DNA of 17,282 bases from an uncultured Lachnospiraceae bacterium (GTDB lineage: Bacteria > Bacillota > Clostridia > Lachnospirales > Lachnospiraceae), in assembly GCA_910585825.1 (NCBI GenBank), contig CAJUEY010000050.1:1-17282 (forward strand), written 5' to 3'. Every line of letters starts with the position of its first letter. Within the stretch, counting starts at the first letter, position 1. Below are positions 7,618 to 13,309 of the stretch, in pieces. The notes below the pieces were generated by a model. The model ran no database searches and was not told where the DNA came from. It was given only the letters and a program-made list of their open reading frames with translations. The position numbers and the translations under genes are program-made.

Positions 7618-8397
7618 TTATAACATTGCAAATGTCTGCAGCGAATTGTGCGCGCATATAATTTTGTGGTGTTCTGCAAAGAAAGATTCGGTAGATGAAG
7701 TGACCACTCCCTGATTGGCATATTCAGCCATAATGTTGCAGACTTTATTGAAAACCTCAGGAGAAAGGCTGCTTTTATGCAGAATCAAATAATAAATGCC
7801 GTTGCTTTCATCTTTGAAAAGAGAATTATCGCCTTCATAAAAATCTTTCAAAATATGGGAAATTCTAATAATATCTGAAAAACTGCGGAAAATAAACATT
7901 TTTGTCAGATCAATGGGTACGCCGATTTCACCTTTTGGCAGTATGTCAACAGAAGATTCCTGTTGTATCGGACTTTCTATAGAATCTGATTTATGGGAAT
8001 GAGCTTTATTTTCCTCGGAAATTTTCTTGAACAATCCCAAAATATCGTCAGCTCCTTCTGAGAAAACATCTGTGGTATCCTGATCGGAAAAATCATCAAA
8101 ATCTTCCGGCATATCAGAAAATTTGGAAAAACGAGTATCCAGTTCCTCTGGATATTCTACTTTTGTAATCAGCAGAATAATAGATTCGGACGAAATCGGA
8201 ATAGCCTCTATCATAAGGGGGATATCTCCTATTTCAAAACCGAGTTCATAATTGGCTTGCTGCATCATATCGTGAAAAAGCATTTTCGCTTTTTCTGTTC
8301 CATATGCCAGTTCGCTTAATTTTAAATGGCGGTTGGCAAGATCCTGCTGTGTCAATGTGCAGCGAATCTGGTTGTCATTTATTTTTTCAAATTTCAT
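7618..8397 (-). CDS. mecA: MecA-family ClpC adaptor protein
   Basis: MecA adaptors deliver substrates to the ClpC unfoldase for degradation and control stress and competence regulators. This one has 259 residues, somewhat longer than the roughly 220 of Bacillus MecA. The N-terminal substrate-binding domain (about 1-90) starts MKFEKINDNQIRCTLTQQDL and includes LMIEAIPISSESIILLITKV. An acidic, Ser-rich linker spans about 95-150. The C-terminal ClpC-binding domain (about 165-259) has MFIFRSFSDIIRISHI and a family-like IYYLILHKSSLSPEVFN segment. The extra length is in the linker. An AGGAAGTGA SD precedes the ATG, and the gene has its own strong promoter, divergent from the kinase operon. The ClpC partner is not in the window. 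Confidence 0.88.
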   Translation of the reverse strand: MKFEKINDNQIRCTLTQQDLANRHLKLSELAYGTEKAKMLFHDMMQQANYELGFEIGDIPLMIEAIPISSESIILLITKVEYPEELDTRFSKFSDMPEDFDDFSDQDTTDVFSEGADDILGLFKKISEENKAHSHKSDSIESPIQQESSVDILPKGEIGVPIDLTKMFIFRSFSDIIRISHILKDFYEGDNSLFKDESNGIYYLILHKSSLSPEVFNKVCNIMAEYANQGVVTSSTESFFAEHHKIICAHNSLQTFAML

Positions 8398-8436
8398 TTA
8401 TTCACTTCCTATCTGAAAACTAAATAAATCACTTTC

Positions 8437-8465
8437 ATTATAATCAATTCCATATTGTATGTAAA
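8437..8465 (-). promoter_or_regulatory. mecA promoter
   Basis: On the minus strand TTTACA (complement of 8460-8465), exactly 17 bases and a perfect TATAAT (complement of 8437-8442) form a near-consensus sigma-A promoter 40 bases before the mecA ATG. Confidence 0.75.
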
Positions 8466-8518
8466 GATTGTTTTGTTATTAAATATTTCTAAATTCTCTA
8501 AAATAAACGAAAATTCTA

Positions 8519-8547
8519 TTGAAGACGTAAAATAATTATGTTATACC
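8519..8547 (+). promoter_or_regulatory. Putative promoter of the kinase/P-loop operon
   Basis: TTGAAG (8519-8524), a 17-base spacer and TATACC (8542-8547), with a TGn extension immediately before the -10, form a reasonable extended-10 promoter about 50-60 bases before the kinase start. It is divergent from the mecA promoter, with about 55 bases between their -35 elements. Confidence 0.5.
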
Positions 8548-8608
8548 ATAATACAAGAGATGCTTTTTCCACAAAAAGGAAGGAGCGAGAACAATCAAAG
8601 AAACAATC

Positions 8609-9994
8609 TTGTTTGACAGATATCTGGTTCTTTCAGAAATTGGAAGAGGAGGCGGCAGCACGGTATATCTTGTCAGACATCAAAAACTGGGTGAATACAG
8701 GGCAGTCAAACGCATTTCAAAGCAGTCCGATTTCACTTGGAAGATTCGGGAAGCATCTATTCTGAATCATCTGAAACATCCACAAATTCCCAGTGTTTAT
8801 GATATGGAAGAAGATGAAGAGGCTTATTATATCATAGAGGAATATATTGAGGGTGAATCTTTGGAAACATTACTGTTTCAATCATCATTTATTACTCCGG
8901 ATTTTATTTATCAAACAATTATGGAAGTTGCAGATATTTTAGATTATATGCATCATCTGAAACCTAATCCTATGATCTATCAGGATTTAAAGGCAGAGCA
9001 TGTAATTATAAGCAAAAGCGGCGTTAAATTAATTGATTTTGGTATATCTTCTTTTCTGGGAGAATCGGGGAATAAATTTCAAAACTATGGAACTCCTAAA
9101 TTTTGTGCACCGGAAAAGTCAGAAGAGGCAAAGACAGGTATCTGGACAGATGTCTATAGTATCGGTAAATTGTTAGAAGAGCTGATTGGGGCAGAAGAAA
9201 CAGGGGAGTCCCTATGTCTTATGCATATCGCAGAGAAAGCCTGCAGTTTCGATTTGAAAGAGCGATATATTACAATGAGAGAATTTCAGGCAGATTTGAC
9301 AGCGCATATGCAGTCAAAGAAAAATTCAAATCATGAAAAGCATCTCTTAAAAAAAATTGTTGTAGCCGGCAGTCAGCCGCGTATAGGAACAACTCACATT
9401 TCAATCTCATTTACCCAATATCTGAACCGGCAAAATAAATTTGCAGTATACCGGGAAGAGAATACCAGTGAAGATATGCGAAAGATCATCCTACAGGGAG
9501 GATTCGTAGAAGAAGGCGGACTTTACCGCAGGGGAAATTTTTTCGGAATGCCCGCATATGGAGAAGGTGTTGCGGTAAATATTCCAAATGAGGCTGTTTT
9601 GGTTCTGGATTACGGTTCAGATTTGAAAGGAGCTCTATTGGAAAAAGCGGATCTGTTTTTGTTTATTATGGGCAGCAGGGCATGGGAAACGGAGCGGGAT
9701 CATCAGTCTTATGCAAAAGTAAAAAATAAAAAAGGATTGATTCTGCTTACGAACTATGGTAACAAAAAACAAACAAAACAATATGCCAGAAAATATGCAC
9801 ACACCGTGTACTGTTTTCCATTAGATGAAAATCCGTTCTTCATGACAAAGGAAAAAGAAAAGTTGTTTGAAACACTGCTGGAACAGAAAGGAGAAAGGAA
9901 TCAAAACGATTGGTATCGCAGGAAGCATCCGCGGAAGCGGGGTCACTCACTTATCTGTGGCATTGGCAAATTATGCAGCAAGTGGATTAGGTGA
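8609..9994 (+). CDS. Ser/Thr protein kinase fused to a degenerate ParA/TadZ-like P-loop domain
   Basis: A 461-residue cytoplasmic protein counted from TTG 8609. Residues 1 to about 235 are an Hanks-type kinase: glycine loop GRGGGSTVYLV (12-22), K34 in YRAVKR, catalytic loop IYQDLKAEHV with D126 (the usual HRD is YQD), DFG at 143-145, and CAPE. No membrane segment or PASTA repeat follows. Residues about 245-445 resemble a SIMIBI/ParA fold with AGSQPRIGTTHIS as the P-loop (254-263, no Walker lysine) and VLDYGSD as a Walker B-like strand. The last roughly 30 residues overlap the next gene in another frame. The strong SD AAGGAAGGAG lies about 24 bases before TTG 8609 but only 8 bases before an in-frame ATC at 8594, which would start IKETILFDRY. 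True initiation may therefore be ATC. Targets are unknown. Confidence 0.85.
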   Translation: MFDRYLVLSEIGRGGGSTVYLVRHQKLGEYRAVKRISKQSDFTWKIREASILNHLKHPQIPSVYDMEEDEEAYYIIEEYIEGESLETLLFQSSFITPDFIYQTIMEVADILDYMHHLKPNPMIYQDLKAEHVIISKSGVKLIDFGISSFLGESGNKFQNYGTPKFCAPEKSEEAKTGIWTDVYSIGKLLEELIGAEETGESLCLMHIAEKACSFDLKERYITMREFQADLTAHMQSKKNSNHEKHLLKKIVVAGSQPRIGTTHISISFTQYLNRQNKFAVYREENTSEDMRKIILQGGFVEEGGLYRRGNFFGMPAYGEGVAVNIPNEAVLVLDYGSDLKGALLEKADLFLFIMGSRAWETERDHQSYAKVKNKKGLILLTNYGNKKQTKQYARKYAHTVYCFPLDENPFFMTKEKEKLFETLLEQKGERNQNDWYRRKHPRKRGHSLICGIGKLCSKWIR

Positions 9995-10511
9995 AAAAAC
10001 TGCTTATCTGGAATTATGCGGACATGGAGAAATTTCACATTGGAAAGAGATAAATCAAAAAGGATATTTTACAGATATTAAAATTGATTATTATCCCGAT
10101 TTGAAACGAGAACAAATTCCAATTCTTATGAATTGTCCTTATGAAAGGCTCATTATGGATTTTGGAGATGCATATTTGAATTTTCGGGAAGAACTGCTTA
10201 GATGCAGTCGTAAAATATTCCTTTTGAATTTAAATCCCTGGCAGAAATTTGCTGCAGAAAAAATGATTCGTGCCACAGAAGAGGAACGCTGGGGGAATAT
10301 AGAACCTTTTTATCTTTCTGTCAATGGGCAGAAGGATGTGAAAAAAAAGGTGGAAAAGAAATATGCAGTAGAGGTCATGGAAGTTCCGTTGATACCAAAT
10401 CCCAGACATATTCCTGCAGAAAATTTCCCCTGTATGGATTCTATTTTAGGAAATCCGACTGCCAGGAAAAAACGAAAAAAAACGTTGATACCCATTGGAA
10501 GGAAGAAATAG
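9867..10511 (+). CDS. Stand-alone ParA/TadZ-like P-loop protein with atypical Walker A
   Basis: About 203-214 residues. The conserved part begins TIGIAGSIRGSGVTHLS, a P-loop-like turn in which the Walker lysine is absent. This is the same departure as in the second domain of the preceding kinase, with which it shares the pattern AGSxxxxG(T/V)TH(I/L)S. LIMDFGDA is a Walker B-like strand, VEVMEVPLIPNP resembles late ParA-fold segments, and the tail is very basic (ARKKRKK). I infer a regulatory or scaffold P-loop protein of the MinD/TadZ type, perhaps not an active ATPase. The coordinates use the canonical TTG. A better-placed site is ATC at 9900, six bases after AAAGGAG, where homology also starts. 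The gene overlaps the kinase end by about 95-130 bases in the +1 frame. Confidence 0.75.
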   Translation: MKHCWNRKEKGIKTIGIAGSIRGSGVTHLSVALANYAASGLGEKTAYLELCGHGEISHWKEINQKGYFTDIKIDYYPDLKREQIPILMNCPYERLIMDFGDAYLNFREELLRCSRKIFLLNLNPWQKFAAEKMIRATEEERWGNIEPFYLSVNGQKDVKKKVEKKYAVEVMEVPLIPNPRHIPAENFPCMDSILGNPTARKKRKKTLIPIGRKK

Positions 10512-10562
10512 TTTTCACGAACTGCAATTGTGTATTCTTTGGGTAAAGCAAGGGAGCTGCAT

Positions 10563-10772
10563 ATGAGCAATGAGGGGAAAATGCAGTTATTCGCAGAGCT
10601 GCAAAAAATCGAACAAGAGGGAATCGGGTTATGGTTAGAAGGCCTGCCCAGTGATTCTCTTGGAATTGCAAATGCAATATTTGTAAACGAAGATAATGCA
10701 TATATGCGTGATTATATTTATGACGAGGAGGTGTTAAAAGAGCTGCGGTTCGATAAAGTCCATAATGTTTAA
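10563..10772 (+). CDS. Small acidic protein of unknown function
   Basis: A 69-residue soluble protein with no signal peptide or membrane segment. The central part contains GIGLWLEGLPSDS and the acidic FVNEDNAYMRDYIYDEE segment. I do not recognise the family. The ATG at 10563 follows AAGGGAG with 6-7 base spacing, so translation is well supported, and the gene lies 51 bases after the P-loop gene on the same strand with no terminator between. It therefore probably belongs to the kinase/P-loop operon and might be a partner or substrate of those proteins; that link rests on location only. An upstream in-frame ATG at 10530 lacks an SD and is not preferred. Confidence 0.7.
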   Translation: MSNEGKMQLFAELQKIEQEGIGLWLEGLPSDSLGIANAIFVNEDNAYMRDYIYDEEVLKELRFDKVHNV

Positions 10773-10800
10773 GGTTTTGACATCAGTATTTGAACCGCAG
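10743..10800. repeat. Inverted repeat spanning the end of the kinase operon
   Basis: CTGCGGTTC (10743-10751) and GAACCGCAG (10792-10800) are perfect 9-bp complements separated by 40 bases, enclosing the stop codon of the 69-aa protein. No T run follows, so it is not a standard intrinsic terminator. It could be a 3' stabilising stem or chance. Confidence 0.4.
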
Positions 10801-10947
10801 AATAAAATAAAATGTAATAGCGAGGCTTAAGCCAAGCTGTTAAGAATTGTAACTATATTAATTAAGGGATTATAGCAATGAATACATTCTAATCAGGATT
10901 CCTCAATGTCGATTTGAATGTCAGATAAAAAGATAAAAGACAAAACA

Positions 10948-10980
10948 AAAAGCCCTGTGCGATAAAGGCATAGGGCTTTT
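10948..10980. terminator. Bidirectional terminator between the kinase operon and the M56 operon
   Basis: Arms 10948-10960 and 10968-10980 (AAAAGCCCTGTGC with GCATAGGGCTTTT) pair over 13 bp with one G-U pair and a 7-base loop. The A and T ends give a U tract in either direction. It lies 13 bases after the stop of the minus-strand secreted-peptide gene. Confidence 0.88.
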
Positions 10981-10993
10981 GAAAGTAATGTAA

Positions 10994-11224
10994 TTATTTG
11001 ACGCGTTCCCAGCTACCAATCCATGAATTAGTCGAATAATTATATAAGCGCCTGTAGAGTGCACCATCTTTTTGGTAATATATCCAGCGAATATCATCGG
11101 ACAATGGCTGGATTTCAGATGCCTGAACTGTTGTAAGAGTTTCCATATGACAGAATGGAGTACTAATTATAAATACGAATAAAAATAAAATTGCATATTT
11201 TTTTAAAAAGCTAATGCGTTTCAT
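10994..11224 (-). CDS. Small secreted aromatic-rich peptide precursor, unknown function
   Basis: A 76-residue precursor with a clear Sec-type signal: a basic start (MKRISFLKKY), a hydrophobic core (AILFLFVFIIS) and a likely cleavage after VQA at residue 35. The predicted mature form has 41 residues with three Trp and five Tyr and no cysteine (segments IRWIYYQKDG and LYNYSTNSWIGSWERV). I know of similar short WxYxxxxxxxYxRLYNYS-like secreted proteins in Lachnospiraceae but not of any function. The AGGAGGTGA SD lies inside the end of the M56 gene, and the reading frames overlap by 14 bases, so the two are translationally coupled and functionally linked. It could be a signal, an effector or a substrate of the M56 protease; this is not decidable here. 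Confidence 0.8.
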   Translation of the reverse strand: MKRISFLKKYAILFLFVFIISTPFCHMETLTTVQASEIQPLSDDIRWIYYQKDGALYRRLYNYSTNSWIGSWERVK

Positions 11225-12368
11225 GTGGTTTCACCTCCTCTCTATAGATTGGAATGTCTTCAGAATAGTATTCGATAGAATCTTCCGTTATAACATATTT
11301 TCTATCTATGTATAAATCATAGCGACCATCTTCTTTTTCAATAAAATAAGAATTACCTGTAGTGAGAATATTATCAAAAGAATTATTTGAAGGATCAATA
11401 TAACTTGCCTCAAAAATAAAAACATATGATAAAATAAAGGATAAAGCCAAAAATAAAAGGAATATATATTTTTTAGTATTAGAAAATGGTTGCGTTTTAG
11501 TATCCATAAGCATTTCAAATCTTTGTTTTAAAGTAATAGATGATTTATCACAAAATGAAATAATTCTGGATGATTTTAATTTAGATGGTTCAGAAATATG
11601 ATTAGCGACAAAAAGAAGACATTCAAAATATTCTAATCTCTGGTCAGAATCTTTTGAAATGGTCTGATCTATTCGCATTTCAAGAATCATATCTGCTTTG
11701 TTCTTCAGAAATCTACATAAAGGATTCCACCAATATGCGATGCAAAGAAATTCAACACCAAGTTTCAGCAGAAAATCATGATGAAGATGGTGTGAAATTT
11801 CATGACGCAGTATATAGTATAATTGCTTGTCGTCTAATTCCAATTCCTCTGGCAACAATATGTAAGGGTTATGCATTCCATATATAAATGGAGACTGTGC
11901 GAAAGGAAAAGTTCTTAATTCAATACATTTCGTTTTAGGAAATTCCTCTTGAATTTGTTTAAATATCTGATATGCGGGAGCAGATTCAGGGATCTTTTTT
12001 GAATAATGCCCGATATCCTTATGAAAATCATATTCTGTTTTTAAATAACGTATGATGAATAAGATAATACCCACAATCCAGACTATTTTTACAAAAGACC
12101 AAAATGAAAAATGATCACCAAAATAAGGATGGACAATATCAGAGATCACTTTTGAAATGGCTTTGGGAAAGTAAATATTATGTGATAAAAACAAAAATTC
12201 AATTGGGAGAACCATACGCAGCATTGCTGCCAAAACAGCTCCGCTGAGTATTGGAAGTCCCAGTTTTATCATTAGTTTTTGATTTTTAAATACAATATAC
12301 AAAAACAATATCACAATATTTGAGAAAATCATTGACATATAAAAAGAGGAAAAAGAAAAACGTATCAT
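11211..12368 (-). CDS. BlaR1/MecR1-like M56 membrane metalloprotease
   Basis: A 385-residue membrane protease/sensor. Hydrophobic helices lie at about 10-26, 38-60, 90-108 and 303-325. The cytoplasmic zinc-protease domain carries HEISH at 189-193 (in LRHEISHHLHHD) and a probable third ligand at about E230 (DMILEMRID). In BlaR1, ligand binding outside activates this domain, which leads to inactivation of the BlaI repressor. Here the region after the last helix is only about 60 residues and contains no penicillin-binding SxxK-type domain, so beta-lactam sensing is unlikely. The sequence GAGGAGGT precedes ATG. The gene lies 21 bases after the BlaI-type gene and overlaps the secreted-peptide gene. 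I infer a repressor/protease pair responding to an unknown extracellular signal. Confidence 0.88.
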   Translation of the reverse strand: MIRFSFSSFYMSMIFSNIVILFLYIVFKNQKLMIKLGLPILSGAVLAAMLRMVLPIEFLFLSHNIYFPKAISKVISDIVHPYFGDHFSFWSFVKIVWIVGIILFIIRYLKTEYDFHKDIGHYSKKIPESAPAYQIFKQIQEEFPKTKCIELRTFPFAQSPFIYGMHNPYILLPEELELDDKQLYYILRHEISHHLHHDFLLKLGVEFLCIAYWWNPLCRFLKNKADMILEMRIDQTISKDSDQRLEYFECLLFVANHISEPSKLKSSRIISFCDKSSITLKQRFEMLMDTKTQPFSNTKKYIFLLFLALSFILSYVFIFEASYIDPSNNSFDNILTTGNSYFIEKEDGRYDLYIDRKYVITEDSIEYYSEDIPIYREEVKPHETH

Positions 12369-12389
12369 GGTTTTACCTCCTCAATTAGA

Positions 12390-12797
12390 TCAGATCTTCT
12401 TTTTATATTCGTCTATCATATTCTGTAATTCAGAAAGATCGTTTTTCATTGTCTCTGGATTGGTTTCAGATCCTAACAGAGCTGATACTAAAGCGCTTTT
12501 AGAGATACGTCCCCGTATTTTTCGATATTCACAATTAAATTGAGAAAGAGCGAAATCGTCTTCTGAGAGAGAAGGACAGTAACTACGGCAAAGGACTGTA
12601 CCGCTGTAAACAATGTTGTCAATTTTGATTAGTTTCTCTTTTAAGAGTTTGCGAATCACTGCCTGAACAGTATTGATCGTAAGATCTGGATCTGAACTGG
12701 CAATTTGTGAAGCTGTTAAAGGTTCTCCACTTTTCCATAAAATATTCAATATATCCATATCACGACCTGTAAGATTATCAGGAATTGCTTGTAGCAT
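12390..12797 (-). CDS. BlaI/MecI/CopY-family transcriptional repressor
   Basis: A 135-residue winged-helix repressor. The N-terminal DNA-binding domain (about 10-75) has the family pattern LTGRDMDILNILWKSGEPLT, then TINTVQAVIRKLLKEKLI as the recognition helix region. The C-terminal helical part (about 100-135, LSELQNMIDEYKKKI) resembles the dimerisation domain. Members are normally inactivated, directly or indirectly, by a partner M56 protease, encoded here immediately downstream. The SD-like GGTAGG lies about 9 bases before ATG, and a good promoter lies upstream. Autoregulation of the operon is expected from the family; I could not find a convincing operator palindrome. Confidence 0.9.
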   Translation of the reverse strand: MLQAIPDNLTGRDMDILNILWKSGEPLTASQIASSDPDLTINTVQAVIRKLLKEKLIKIDNIVYSGTVLCRSYCPSLSEDDFALSQFNCEYRKIRGRISKSALVSALLGSETNPETMKNDLSELQNMIDEYKKKI

Positions 12798-12834
12798 AAG
12801 ATATACCTACCTTTCATTTCTATTTTTATACACT

Positions 12835-12863
12835 ATTATATATGATAAATTTAAAGATTGCAA
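12835..12863 (-). promoter_or_regulatory. Promoter of the BlaI-M56-peptide operon
   Basis: On the minus strand TTGCAA (complement of 12858-12863), 17 bases and a perfect TATAAT (complement of 12835-12840) form a good sigma-A promoter 37 bases before the repressor ATG. It would drive all three genes. Confidence 0.7.
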
Positions 12864-13218
12864 TTAAAATACAGAATAATTTTAAAAATTTGATTGAAAA
12901 TCTTGAATTTTAATCAAGCATATATATAAATTATGTTGAAATTAAAAAAAATATGAACGCAGATAAAAGAAAAAACTGGAAAAATTTGTTTCATTCAGTA
13001 ATTTTTATTATTTAGGAGTTGATATGAATATGGAATCGGCAGTCGCGGCAGCGAGAAAGCAGCAGTATATGGAAGAGTATGTTTTTTGGGAAAAGATTCT
13101 ATGAGGAAATGCCGTTGATGCAAATGGACATATGAATTTGTCAGGCTATTGTCAAAAGGATAAATTAAGTTCGGTTTACATAATTCTTTTATACTTAAAT
13201 ATTTTTATGAGTTATATA
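12864..13218. other. AT-rich divergent intergenic region
   Basis: Between the divergent BlaI-type and subtilase promoters lie about 350 bases of very AT-rich DNA. I see no RNA gene, no terminator and no long repeat. The only notable content is a less AT-rich island at about 13024-13135 that contains a short ORF, listed separately. A 5-bp inverted repeat at about 12903-12919 (CTTGA/TCAAG) is too short to interpret. Confidence 0.6.
13024..13104 (+). pseudogene. 26-codon ORF, probable gene remnant
   Basis: ATG 13024 is preceded by AGGAG (13016-13020 region) and opens a 26-residue frame containing ESAVAAARKQQYMEEYVFWE before TGA 13102-13104. Its base composition is richer in G and C than the surrounding AT-rich DNA, and codon choice looks coding-like. 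The alternative frame continues sensibly past the same point (RFYEEMPLMQMDI), as if an indel in the T/G/A run at 13082-13095 truncated an older gene. It is either a true tiny peptide or a decayed 5' end; I do not recognise the family. Confidence 0.3.
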
Positions 13219-13247
13219 TTTACAGTACACAATATATATGATACAAT
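13219..13247 (+). promoter_or_regulatory. Promoter of the subtilase-PLC/LRR pair
   Basis: TTTACA (13219-13224), exactly 17 bases and TACAAT (13242-13247) with a TGn extension at 13239-13241 form a near-consensus extended promoter. Predicted transcription starts about 55 bases before the ATG. A second TATAAT at 13262-13267 has no usable -35. Confidence 0.6.
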
Positions 13248-13309
13248 AAATTTAACATATTTATAATACAACATATATATTAAATTTATAAAAATAGGAG
13301 GATAAAAGA

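Noticed and set aside
8538..8765. 75-aa plus-strand frame starting before the kinase
   Set aside because: It has an ATG but overlaps the kinase glycine-loop region in another frame, and its translation shows no motif. The strong SD at 8576-8585 is downstream of its start.
10824..10833. Ten-base palindrome GGCTTAAGCC
   Set aside because: Too short for a terminator, without a T run and not near a start site. Likely chance.
11211..12797. Beta-lactam resistance sensor pair (blaI-blaR1)
   Set aside because: The family match is real, but the M56 protein has no C-terminal penicillin-binding domain and no beta-lactamase or PBP gene is present, so I do not name it blaR1.
13132..13266. 44-codon frame after the remnant at 13024
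   Set aside because: It has no SD, is mostly AT-rich hydrophobic translation and runs through the subtilase promoter.
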